Shown: piece by piece, positions 1 to 7,429 of the stretch | Position numbering within the stretch: the stretch's first letter is position 1 | Layout of the letters: every line of letters begins with the position of its first letter | NCBI GenBank assembly: GCA_964443225.1 | Contig: CAYUCC010000012.1 | Coordinates: 35,370 to 99,369, forward strand | Direction of reading: 5' to 3' | DNA length: 64,000 nt | Source: SSC4 sp964443225 | GTDB lineage: Bacteria > Chloroflexota > Anaerolineae > SSC4 > Amarolineaceae | Made by a program: the position numbers and the translations under genes | The notes under the pieces: generated by a model | Database searches by the model: none | Seen by the model: the letters and a program-made list of their open reading frames with translations, nothing else | Told to the model about the DNA's origin: nothing

Positions 1-703
1 TGGCACGCGAAATTGCCAGGATGAAGGCTGCCGCAATGCCGGAGAGGGCGGCCGGCACAACCGTGCGCAGCGTGACTTCCAGTTTGGTGGCGCCCAGACC
101 GTACGCCCCTTCACGCAGGGCATTCGGTACGGCATTCAGCGCATCTTCACTCAACGATGAGACCAGCGGAATGATCATGATACCCATAACCAACCCTGCG
201 CTCAGGCCGTTGAACACCTTCATGCCCGGGATGACCTCGCGCAGGGCTGGTGTAATGAACGTGAGCGCAAAATAGCCGTAGACCACGGTGGGGATGCCGG
301 CCAGAATCTCCAGGATTGGTTTCAGGGTACCCCGCAGGCGTGGGCCGGCATATTCGCTCAGGTAGATAGCGGCCAGCAGGCCAATCGGCACCGCCACCAG
401 CATCGCAATGAGCGACGTGACCAGGGTTCCGGTCACCAGCGGCAGGACTCCGTACGAGGGTGGTGAAAACAGCGGCGCCCACGTGGTTCCAAACAGAAAT
501 TCCGTCAGCGGCACGGCTTGCAGAAAGGCAATGGTCTCGAAGAGCAGGATCGCAATGATGCTGATGGTCGTAGCAATCGAGACCGCCGCACATAAAAACA
601 GGAATCCTCGAATAGCGGCCTCGACAAGGGTGCGCACGCTGCGGCGCCGGGTGAGGCGCATTGGCTGGCCGAATACGTTGGCGCTTGAAATCGTCGTTTC
701 CAC
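1..703 (-). CDS. pstC: Phosphate ABC transporter permease PstC (partial, C-terminus off the window)
   Basis: Inner-membrane permease that, with PstA, forms the channel of the high-affinity phosphate importer. The visible ~234 residues run from the N-terminus through the transmembrane core: a first helix (FLFLCAAVSIATTISIIAIL), a segment ending FGTTWAPLFSP, and the conserved binding-protein-transport loop EGAYGLGATKLEVTLRTVVP that contacts PstB. The gene is cut by the window edge before its stop. I chose the GTG at 703 because AGAGGA lies about 10 bases upstream; an in-frame ATG at 745 sits inside a strong hairpin and has no ribosome-binding site. It lies downstream of pstS on the same strand, the usual pst order. 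Family is certain; only the start is open. Confidence 0.93.
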   Translation of the reverse strand, partial: METTISSANVFGQPMRLTRRRSVRTLVEAAIRGFLFLCAAVSIATTISIIAILLFETIAFLQAVPLTEFLFGTTWAPLFSPPSYGVLPLVTGTLVTSLIAMLVAVPIGLLAAIYLSEYAGPRLRGTLKPILEILAGIPTVVYGYFALTFITPALREVIPGMKVFNGLSAGLVMGIMIIPLVSSLSEDALNAVPNALREGAYGLGATKLEVTLRTVVPAALSGIAAAFILAISRA

Positions 704-724
704 GTCGCTGTGATCCTCTTCTGC

Positions 725-772
725 AACGTGACCCTCTTGTCCCATCGGGGGACCGGGACAAGAGGGCACGTT
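725..772 (-). terminator. pstS-pstC intergenic hairpin (attenuator or mRNA stabiliser)
   Basis: A 12-bp perfect inverted repeat, CCCTCTTGTCCC at 732-743 and GGGACAAGAGGG at 755-766, is extended by AACGTG/CACGTT with a one-base bulge, giving about 18 paired bases. It has no T-run, so a full intrinsic terminator is unlikely. Placed after pstS and before pstC, it would suit differential expression of the abundant binding protein over the permease; that role is inferred. Confidence 0.6.
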
Positions 773-917
773 ACCTCGTGCCGGTGCAGGTCGTTTGTTC
801 GGTGCGTTGGTCGCTGAGAACAGTACCGCTTCACCAAAACGGTTGCCGGCACCGGCACTGGCCCTGGCACGAGGGATTCGTCTGCCAGACAGCCCGTTAT
901 GGTATCAGTGTAAGCCG

Positions 918-1937
918 TTACGGTTTCAGGCTTTCGAGCTTGGCGAGGGCATCGGTGTAGATGCTTTCGTCGACCGGCACGTAACCAACCTCGGCTACCG
1001 TTTCCTTGGCGTTTTCCAGGTAGAACCTCATATATTCGAACACCTCAGGCCGCTCGAGGGCGCTGTTCTTGACGTAGATGAACAGCGGGCGCGCCAGGGG
1101 CGTGTAGGTGCCATCGGCGACCGTCTCGAAACTGGGTGTCACACAGCCGTTGCCGTCGTCGACGGCCAGACCCTTGAGCTGTCCTTCGTTGGCAATGTAG
1201 TACGCCAGCCCGAAGTAGCCCAGGCCACCATCGTCACCCGCCACACCCTGGACCAGCACGTTGTCATCTTCGCTGGCGGTGTAATCGGACCGCGACTTCT
1301 TGGCCTCGCCGTTGATGACTTCGGTAAAGAAGTCGAAGGTGCCGGAGTCGGTGCCCGGACCGTAGAGATCGAGCTTCAGATCGGGAAAACCGGGGTCGAT
1401 CTGGTTCCAGTTGTTGACCGCGCTGTCCGGGCTCCAGATCGCGGTCAGCTGGTCGACCGTGAGGCAGGTGGCAAAGTTGTTGCTTGGATTGATGACGTTG
1501 ACGATGCCGTCGAGGCCGACCTGGAATTCGGTGTAGTCGATACCGGCCGTCTTGCACTCTTCTGCCTCGGAGTCTTTGATGGCGCGCGACGCATCCTGCA
1601 CGTCGGTTTCGTTGGCGCAGAACTTCTTGAAGCCGCCGCCCGTGCCCGAAACACCCACGGCGATCCGCACATCTGGGTTCACTTCATTGAACTTCTCGGA
1701 AATCGCTTCGGTAATGGGGAAGACCGTGGACGAACCATCGATATTGATGCTGCCGTTCAAGGCGACTGGCTCGGGCGCAGTGGTTGGCTCTTCAGCGGCT
1801 TTGGTCGGCTCGGCGGGCGCAGCGGTCGGCTCGGTGGGCGCCGTGGTGGGCTGGGCGGCCGGTGCACCGCAGGCACTGAGACCCAACGACAGTACGACCA
1901 GCAGCGATATCGCTATGAACAACTTCGGCAAACGCAT
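918..1937 (-). CDS. pstS: Phosphate-binding lipoprotein PstS
   Basis: Periplasmic or surface phosphate receptor of the Pst importer. The 339-residue product starts with a lipoprotein signal (LSLGLSAC lipobox, Cys about residue 23), then a Pro/Thr/Ala/Glu-rich linker, then a PstS-type binding domain with NIDGSSTVFPITEAI, GVSGTGGGFKKF and GPGTDSGTFDFF, the loops that bind the oxyanion. ATG at 1937 is preceded by GGAGAG and gives a clean signal peptide; earlier in-frame codons do not. It is followed by pstC on the same strand. An upstream array of TTAACR-like repeats suggests phosphate-starvation control. Annotation is secure. Confidence 0.95.
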   Translation of the reverse strand: MRLPKLFIAISLLVVLSLGLSACGAPAAQPTTAPTEPTAAPAEPTKAAEEPTTAPEPVALNGSINIDGSSTVFPITEAISEKFNEVNPDVRIAVGVSGTGGGFKKFCANETDVQDASRAIKDSEAEECKTAGIDYTEFQVGLDGIVNVINPSNNFATCLTVDQLTAIWSPDSAVNNWNQIDPGFPDLKLDLYGPGTDSGTFDFFTEVINGEAKKSRSDYTASEDDNVLVQGVAGDDGGLGYFGLAYYIANEGQLKGLAVDDGNGCVTPSFETVADGTYTPLARPLFIYVKNSALERPEVFEYMRFYLENAKETVAEVGYVPVDESIYTDALAKLESLKP

Positions 1938-2130
1938 TTCTCTCTCCTTCAAGTAAACACACACGATTGATTGGGGTGGAATCCCGTCACGCGGCTGCGC
2001 AACGTCGTCGCACCGGTTTGCAGCCACGGGTGGGATCTTGCGTCAAGGCGTCGCCCGCCGCAGATCGATCGATCCCGTGGCAACTGGCCACACGAAAGGA
2101 TGCAAACCATGTGTGATTGTGAAGGATGTG

Positions 2131-2190
2131 ATTTAAGTGTGCGTTATCGCCGTGTTAAGGGTTGGGCTGGATTGTGTAAACAATCGTTAA
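2131..2190 (-). promoter_or_regulatory. Putative Pho-box array upstream of pstS
   Basis: Read on the minus strand from 2190, TTAACG, TTACAC, TTAACA, ATAACG and TTAAAT recur at offsets 0, 11-12, 32, 43 and 54, i.e. in 11-bp phase. OmpR/PhoB-family regulators bind such direct repeats (Bacillus PhoP boxes are TTAACA-like at 11-bp spacing). The array lies about 190 bases upstream of the pstS start and just past the 3' end of the PhoB-like gene. The rest of the 1938-2241 gap shows no gene. Confidence 0.45.
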
Positions 2191-2241
2191 CGCGCGAGGG
2201 CAGTCACTACGGAGCAGGAAACGAATCACCGGTGCCGTACG

Positions 2242-2934
2242 TTATTCGGCAAAGCGGTAGCCTAACCCACGCACTGTTTGGATACGCGTGGGGTGGGCGG
2301 GGTCGGTTTCGATCTTTTCACGCAGCCAGCGTACGTGAACGTCCACGGTGCGCGTGTCGCCGTAATAATCGTAACCCCAGACGCGGTCGAGCAGCAGATC
2401 GCGCGACAGGACGGCGCCGCGGTGACGCATGAGCTCGGCCAGGAGGCCGAACTCCTTGGGTGTCAAAACCAGTTCCTGGCCGTGGTGCAGGGCGCGGCGC
2501 GTGATCAGGTCGAGGATGAGGTCACCTGACTGGAGAACGTCGCGCGGCGCCGCACTGCGGGTCCGGCGCAGCATGGCCCGTACGCGGGCCAGCAGCTCAC
2601 CCAGGCTGAACGGTTTGGTCAGGTAATCGTCGGCTCCCGTTTCCAGGCCGACGATTTTATCGACCTCACCGCCGCGCGCGGTGAGGATGAGAATGGCCGC
2701 GTCCGCCGTGGCCGGTTCACGGCGCAGGTTCCGGCAAACCGACAGCCCATCCAGGTCGGGTAACATGAGATCGAGGATGATCACACTCGGAATTTCGCGG
2801 CGCGCAACATCGATGGCCTGAATACCATTGGTGGCCGAGAGAACAGTGTACCCCTCGTGCGACAAATTGTACGCCAGGGCCTCACGCAGGCCAGTATCGT
2901 CTTCCACAACCAGGATCTTGGTGGGTTCGTCCAT
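2242..2934 (-). CDS. OmpR/PhoB-family response regulator
   Basis: DNA-binding response regulator of 230 residues. The N-terminal receiver has the acidic pair in ILVVEDD, the phosphoacceptor Asp in SVIILDLMLPD, the Thr in ILTARGG and the Lys in YLTKPF. The C-terminal winged helix has LVLTPKEFGLLAELMRH and RTVDVHVRWLREKIE, typical of PhoB/PhoP. ATG at 2934 follows GGAG by about ten bases. It stands directly upstream of pstS-pstC on the same strand, so it is probably the phosphate regulator; a cognate PhoR kinase is not in the window. The exact paralogue (PhoB, PhoP, RegX3) cannot be decided from sequence alone. Confidence 0.88.
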   Translation of the reverse strand: MDEPTKILVVEDDTGLREALAYNLSHEGYTVLSATNGIQAIDVARREIPSVIILDLMLPDLDGLSVCRNLRREPATADAAILILTARGGEVDKIVGLETGADDYLTKPFSLGELLARVRAMLRRTRSAAPRDVLQSGDLILDLITRRALHHGQELVLTPKEFGLLAELMRHRGAVLSRDLLLDRVWGYDYYGDTRTVDVHVRWLREKIETDPAHPTRIQTVRGLGYRFAE

Positions 2935-2989
2935 ACACGCTCCAACCCCCATTGTAGCACACCTGCGTCCCGCGTAAAATCCACCGCCC

Positions 2990-3106
2990 AATCCAAAATC
3001 CAAAATCGACAATCCAATCCAAAATCCAAAATCGACAATCCAATCCAAAATCCAAAATCCAAAATCGACAACCCAATCCAAAATCCAAAATCCAAAATCC
3101 AAAATC
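2990..3106. repeat. AATCCAAAATCC tandem repeat
   Basis: About 117 bases built from the 9-base unit AATCCAAAA / ATCCAAAAT, interrupted at intervals by CGACAATCC or CGACAACCC. Translation on the minus strand gives an apparent DFGFWILD-rich peptide, which is an artefact of the repeat. It fills the space between the divergent regulator gene and the promoter at 3110. Confidence 0.9.
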
Positions 3107-3109
3107 TCG

Positions 3110-3138
3110 TTGACGTCGGTTGGTCGGCATGCTATAAT
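3110..3138 (+). promoter_or_regulatory. Sigma70-type promoter
   Basis: TTGACG (3110-3115), 17-base spacer, TATAAT (3133-3138). A near-consensus pair placed about 65 bases before the start of the downstream plus-strand gene. Confidence 0.75.
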
Positions 3139-3209
3139 GATGAAAATCGTTGATACCCGGTCAAGTGAGGCGAGACATCTGGCGCCCGCGCTGTGAAAGC
3201 AGGAAAACC

Positions 3210-4061
3210 ATGAACGAAAGCCAACAGCCAACCGTCGCCGCGTTGTGGGAAACCGCATCTGGGTTGATCGACGCGGTCCATCGTATGGAGTTTCGGCGCG
3301 CCCAGCGCTACGTGGTGCCCGAAGGCCCCCTGGAAACACTGCTCGACGTGTTTGGCGTGGGCGGCCTGGTGCCCCTCTTGCACACCCACATCCCCGGTGG
3401 CGGTCATTACCCCAGCCGGGTGGCCATGGCTGGTCCTGATGAAGCCTTTTTGGAAGTCGGCCGCTGCACCGATGCCCAACAACCCCGCGAAACAACCTGG
3501 GCCCACACTTGTCTGCGTTTGCTGCGGACACCCGACGCTGGCTGGCTGATGGCCGATCTGCGCCCCGTGCCCTTGGGAGACCCCTTCAGCCGGCATGCCC
3601 TCGAGCAGGCGCTGGCGCAGCAGTCTGGCGACACGACGGTGCTCAAGCTTCTGGTCGGCCGGCTCTACATGAAGCCGCGCAAGAATGCCACACTCGACGT
3701 CGTGGAAACGTTGTTGGTGGATGGCATGCCCAAGGCCCAGTTTGGCCTGCTCGAACAGGTACGTGCATTGGCGCTGTGGCGCACCTACCAACACGGGGGC
3801 GGTGATTTCGACGAAGACAACGCACCCGCGTGGGCGGCCGCCATCGAACAGATCGTGGCCAACCTGAACGGACGTCACCTGAGCACGAAACGCGCGGCCA
3901 AAATGTACGAAGTGCCCGATTCAGCGGTGGATGAACGGCGTATGGCCCTCGTGACCACACTGGCTATCCAGGACATGGACCCACGTTATACCGTGTTCGA
4001 CCCCGCGCCGCCGGGCAACGGCAGGTCACCCGCACCGGTTGCTGCCGATCACCGCGATTGA
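3210..4061 (+). CDS. Protein of unknown function
   Basis: A 283-residue soluble protein that I do not recognise. It has no signal peptide, no transmembrane segment and no cysteine-rich motif; the sequence is mixed alpha/beta with a helical C-terminal third (LSTKRAAKMYEVPDSAVDERRMALV) and a low-complexity tail. ATG at 3210 was preferred over an upstream in-frame start at 3150 because AGGAAAA precedes it and the extra N-terminus is Arg-rich and unlike the rest. It is monocistronic, with a strong promoter upstream and a bidirectional terminator downstream. High-GC codon use matches the neighbours, so it is a real gene. Confidence 0.75.
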   Translation: MNESQQPTVAALWETASGLIDAVHRMEFRRAQRYVVPEGPLETLLDVFGVGGLVPLLHTHIPGGGHYPSRVAMAGPDEAFLEVGRCTDAQQPRETTWAHTCLRLLRTPDAGWLMADLRPVPLGDPFSRHALEQALAQQSGDTTVLKLLVGRLYMKPRKNATLDVVETLLVDGMPKAQFGLLEQVRALALWRTYQHGGGDFDEDNAPAWAAAIEQIVANLNGRHLSTKRAAKMYEVPDSAVDERRMALVTTLAIQDMDPRYTVFDPAPPGNGRSPAPVAADHRD

Positions 4062-4318
4062 CCAGGGTGTGGTGCGTGTCGCACGGCAGGTAAGAAACCG
4101 ATCACGCATCACACCACCTCATTATGGGCAAGGCACGGGAGAATCGAGACCATGCCACCCCTCCCAGAACTACCACCCGGCACACCCAGCTGCCCATGGC
4201 GGTGGTGTTCGATGGCAGCGTGCGCGCCGAAGGCGCTGGCGCTGGCCTCCACCCTGGCCCTGGCCAGCGCCCTCCGCCGCCGGACCGCATAACACGCTGC
4301 CAGCTGTCCCCCCTGACC
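4062..4318. other. Intergenic region without a supported gene
   Basis: Between the unknown gene and the terminator. Short open frames exist on both strands but are Pro/Arg-rich with no ribosome-binding sites. A GC-rich inverted repeat (GGCGCTGGC with GGCCAGCGCC, about 4237-4270) may form secondary structure; I see nothing else. Confidence 0.5.
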
Positions 4319-4320
4319 AA

Positions 4321-4353
4321 AAAAAGAGGCGCCAAGCCTTGGCGCCTCTTTTT
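4321..4353. terminator. Bidirectional intrinsic terminator
   Basis: Perfect 15-bp palindrome AAAAAGAGGCGCCAA / TTGGCGCCTCTTTTT with a 3-base loop. It carries A and T runs on both sides, so it can end the plus-strand gene (stop 4061) and the minus-strand protease gene (stop 4461). Confidence 0.9.
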
Positions 4354-4460
4354 GCCCCTTACAACACACAACCTCCAAACCAACCGCCACCCACCACACG
4401 TCACACAAGATAGAAAAAAAGCCTATGTGCTCTTTGTGTTCTATGCGGTTGGCAATACGA

Positions 4461-6170
4461 TCACGACCCGCAGGTCGTGCCCCATTCGTTCGCCACTGCG
4501 GTGATGTCCGCCACGGTGATCGCCGGGTCGCTGAAGTCCAGGTTGCGGCGGGCGTTGTACAGCAGGTCCCCCAGCTGCGTCAGCCAGATCTCCGAAACCA
4601 GCTGCACGTCGCGCACGTCCACGCTGCCATCGTAGTCGATATCGGCCGGACACAGCACGGCGTTGACCGTATTGAGGGCGTCGATGCGTCCCCATCCGTA
4701 GACCTGGTTCGGCGTCGGGCGGTCGTCCAGCGGGTCGGGATAGGGATTCAAGACGCCGCAGGTGGTGTTATCGACGCGGGTGGCGGTCTCGCGAATGTAC
4801 TGCGCCGTTTCCGGGATGTGGCCGCGCAGCTGCGGGTTGGCCTGCCACATCAGCGCCACCAGGCCGACCACGTGCGGCCCCGCCATGCTGGTGCCCGAAC
4901 TATTGCCATACGAAGTATCCGATGAATGGGTGGCAGAGCGAATGGCAACACCGGGTGCCGATACATCTGGTCCAAACAGATTGGTGAAGTTACGCTGGCC
5001 GCGGCTGCTGGAGCCGGCAATGGTGCCAGTGGCGTCGGAAAAAGAGCCAATGGCAAACGACTCAGGATACACCGCCGGCGGGTCGAGGATCGTATTGCAC
5101 CCCGAGCCGCTGTTGCCCGCCGAGGCGACGAACATCGTGCCCGCCGCCATCAAGGCCTGGATCGACGGCTGGATCTGCATCCAGGTCGTACTGCTGCACC
5201 CTTCACTCAACGGGCAGCCCCACGAGTTGTTGATGACGTCAGGGGCATTGGCCGGGTTGCCGCCCGGCGCCAGGAACCAGTCGTTGCACTCCACGTAACG
5301 GCTGACCGTGCCGGCACCGGCGTTCATGTTGCGGCAGGCAATCCATTTGCTGCCCGGCGCCACACCAATCTGTTCGCGCAGACCGGGGTCGGGATTGCGG
5401 TCGTCGCCGGCGACGGTGCCGATGGTGTGGCTGCCGTGAAAATAATCGTCGCAAGGTGCCGGGACATTGAAGCCACAGGCATTGGTGCCACCATCGTGGA
5501 TGGCGTCGTGCCAACTAATGCTGTGGTCGGCGATGACGCCGTTCCAGCCGCGGTACTGCGGTTTGAGCGCCTCGTGTGTCCAACGCACGCCGGTGTCGGC
5601 GCCGGCGACGACGATGCCGGTGCCATCGATGCCCAACGCCCACACCTGCGGGGCGTGGATGTAGTTGACACCGCTGGCAATCGCCTCACCGCTGTCGCTG
5701 GGCGTACCGGCGGATTCGAGCTTGTCGACCCCGAAGGGGGCGTCCAGGGTCAGCAGGCGCACGTCGCTGCGCGCGGCCAGGTCATCGACCAGCGCCAGGT
5801 TGGCGCCTGGAATGAAGAGCATGTTGACCGAATAGAAGGCCTGGTAGGTGACGCCGCGCCGGTCGAGCTCGCTGCGCAGGCTGGTCTGGCTGCGCATGGC
5901 CACGTCGCGCACCGCCTGGTAGACGTACGTGGTTTTGGCGGTCTTGTCGGCGAGATAGGCCGCGCCGCTCAAATCGGCCCGGTCGGCAAAAAAGACCAGG
6001 ATCGAGGCCTGACCGTCGCGCGCCAGACGCGCCGCCAGGTCAGGGTCGATTTTGCCGGTGGCCGCCGCCGCGCTTGGCGGTTGAGCGATCACCGCGCTGA
6101 CCAGCAGCGCCAGGCAGGTCAGGATGGCCAGTAGGCGGTAGGGGGTGGACGAAATGGTTGAAGCAGGCAC
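4461..6170 (-). CDS. Secreted subtilisin-like (S8) serine protease with C-terminal dockerin-like module
   Basis: Extracellular endopeptidase of 569 residues. A signal peptide (LLAILTCLALLVSAVIAQPPSAAAA) is followed by an I9-type propeptide-like region, then the S8 domain with catalytic Asp about 192 (AGADTGVRWTH), His about 245 (HGSHTIGTVAG) and Ser about 428 (SSGTSMAGPHVVG). The last ~60 residues (DIDYDGSVDVRDVQLVSEIW, then DFSDPAITVADITAVANEW) form two calcium-loop repeats of dockerin type. GTG at 6170 has AGGAGA seven bases upstream. The dockerin hints at docking to cohesin-like surface proteins such as those at 23-26 kb; that pairing is inferred. Confidence 0.92.
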   Translation of the reverse strand: MPASTISSTPYRLLAILTCLALLVSAVIAQPPSAAAATGKIDPDLAARLARDGQASILVFFADRADLSGAAYLADKTAKTTYVYQAVRDVAMRSQTSLRSELDRRGVTYQAFYSVNMLFIPGANLALVDDLAARSDVRLLTLDAPFGVDKLESAGTPSDSGEAIASGVNYIHAPQVWALGIDGTGIVVAGADTGVRWTHEALKPQYRGWNGVIADHSISWHDAIHDGGTNACGFNVPAPCDDYFHGSHTIGTVAGDDRNPDPGLREQIGVAPGSKWIACRNMNAGAGTVSRYVECNDWFLAPGGNPANAPDVINNSWGCPLSEGCSSTTWMQIQPSIQALMAAGTMFVASAGNSGSGCNTILDPPAVYPESFAIGSFSDATGTIAGSSSRGQRNFTNLFGPDVSAPGVAIRSATHSSDTSYGNSSGTSMAGPHVVGLVALMWQANPQLRGHIPETAQYIRETATRVDNTTCGVLNPYPDPLDDRPTPNQVYGWGRIDALNTVNAVLCPADIDYDGSVDVRDVQLVSEIWLTQLGDLLYNARRNLDFSDPAITVADITAVANEWGTTCGS

Positions 6171-6211
6171 GTGAATTCTCCTGGATAGGTGAATGTCGGG
6201 AGAGAACCTGT

Positions 6212-6240
6212 ATTATCGACGTCCCCGGCACGACCCGCAA
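6212..6240 (-). promoter_or_regulatory. Promoter of the S8 protease gene
   Basis: On the minus strand TTGCGG (6240-6235), 17-base spacer, GATAAT (6217-6212), about 40 bases before the GTG start. The TTGCSG form of the -35 box recurs in other promoters of this window. Confidence 0.55.
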
Positions 6241-6281
6241 ATTTCGTGCACGAGGATGGTGACACTGAATTGTGTTGGGGA

Positions 6282-6881
6282 TCAATAGATGAACGGAATC
6301 AACCGTTTGCGCCGTTTCATGTACGCCTGGTAGCGGCCGCCCAAGGTCTCGAGAAGCACACGCTCTTCGATCTCGATGCGATTGCGCAGCACGATGACCG
6401 TCACGGCACCGAACACGAGCGCACCGGCCCAACTGCCCAGGGCCAGCCCGATGCCCGTGGTCATCAAAATAATGGCGGTGTACGAGGGGTGCCGGATCCA
6501 GGCATAGGCACCTCTATCGACCACGGCATGGTCGGAATGGGTGGTGACGTCGGCGGTGAAATAACTGCCCAACGCCCGCCGGCAGTGCCAGCGCAGCAGA
6601 CCGGCCAGCGCCAACAGGGTAACGCCGCTCGCAAACACCCAGCCGTAAACACGCCGCGGAAACCGCAGCGCCGGCACACCCGCCATCAACAGCGCAGCGA
6701 TAGCCGCCAGCAGGGTGCCAAGGATATTGAGCCGCAGCGACCCAGCATCGTGGGACGCCACGGAGTGGTGACGCCGGCGCATACGGGCCAGCAGGGCAAA
6801 CTCGGGCAGGATCACCAGGGCCAGCACGGGCCAGAAGATGTAGCGATAGGGCGCGGACAACAGGCCAAGATCGAAGCGCAT
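6282..6881 (-). CDS. ICMT/NnrU-like membrane methyltransferase family protein
   Basis: Polytopic membrane protein of 199 residues resembling isoprenylcysteine carboxyl methyltransferase-type proteins of bacteria. Five or so hydrophobic segments (YIFWPVLALVILPEFALL, LNILGTLLAAIAALLMAGVP, YGWVFASGVTLLALAGLL and two more) precede the diagnostic AYAWIRHPSYTAIILMTTGI and the C-terminal EIEERVLLETLGGRYQAYMK with a basic tail, the region that binds S-adenosylmethionine in this family. ATG at 6881 was chosen because the longer frame upstream overlaps the next gene and is Arg/Ser-rich noise. The substrate is unknown; bacteria lack prenylated CAAX proteins, so a lipid or small-molecule acceptor is more likely. 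Confidence 0.8.
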   Translation of the reverse strand: MRFDLGLLSAPYRYIFWPVLALVILPEFALLARMRRRHHSVASHDAGSLRLNILGTLLAAIAALLMAGVPALRFPRRVYGWVFASGVTLLALAGLLRWHCRRALGSYFTADVTTHSDHAVVDRGAYAWIRHPSYTAIILMTTGIGLALGSWAGALVFGAVTVIVLRNRIEIEERVLLETLGGRYQAYMKRRKRLIPFIY

Positions 6882-6897
6882 AGACTTTGATGATTCC

Positions 6898-7335
6898 TCA
6901 GCTGGCGAGTGCCGCGTCGGCCTCGTCGAGATGTTCACCGCGGTGCAGTGCGCGCACCACCCAGCGTTCGTTGTAAGCGTAGATCTCTTCGAGCAGGGCA
7001 GGGGGAAACGTCTCCAGCCGCCTGTCGAGTTCCTCGGCCGTTTCGATCGCAATGTGTGCTGCCGCTCTCGGTGGAATGGCCGCCCACAGCGGCAGCGAGA
7101 GGTCGTTGACGAAGATGTCGATCTCTGGGATGAACAGCTTGCCATCACGCTCGGTCATGTCCAGCACGTACATCACCCGCCGGTCCCAGAAGGCCAGGTG
7201 GGCCAGGGTAATGGCCACCGTCCAGTGCTCGCCCACAGGGTGCTGCATCTCTTCGTCGCTCAGGCGTGCGGCCAAGGCGCGGATGCGTTCGGTCGATGCG
7301 CGATTGAGCGCCGCATAAGAACGGTCCAGTGTCAT
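6898..7335 (-). CDS. DinB-like / maleylpyruvate isomerase N-terminal domain protein
   Basis: Small soluble protein of 145 residues with a four-helix-bundle DinB-like pattern: an N-terminal helix around LNRASTERIRALAARLSDEE, then VGEHWTVAITLAHLAFWDRR, whose His residues usually bind a divalent metal, and a later ELDRRLETFPPALLEEIYAYNE helix. Members include thiol-dependent transferases and many of unknown role. ATG at 7335 is preceded by CAGGAGCC. It lies 16 bases before the ICMT-like gene, so the two may be co-transcribed. Function beyond the fold is not assignable. Confidence 0.72.
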   Translation of the reverse strand: MTLDRSYAALNRASTERIRALAARLSDEEMQHPVGEHWTVAITLAHLAFWDRRVMYVLDMTERDGKLFIPEIDIFVNDLSLPLWAAIPPRAAAHIAIETAEELDRRLETFPPALLEEIYAYNERWVVRALHRGEHLDEADAALAS

Positions 7336-7429
7336 GTTTTGGCTCCTGTCGTGAAACGATCAGGGATCGTGCAAAATGTTCGTGAACTCGGGGCTTGCCG
7401 GCACTATTCTAAGGTGCGTACCCATCTTG

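Noticed and set aside
2781..3130. Open frames rich in DFGFWILD repeats on the minus strand
   Set aside because: They are translations of the AATCCAAAA tandem tract, with no ribosome-binding site and no sensible fold.
4039..4504. Several overlapping open frames on both strands
   Set aside because: Pro/Arg/Thr-rich, no ribosome-binding sites, crossing the terminator at 4321-4353.
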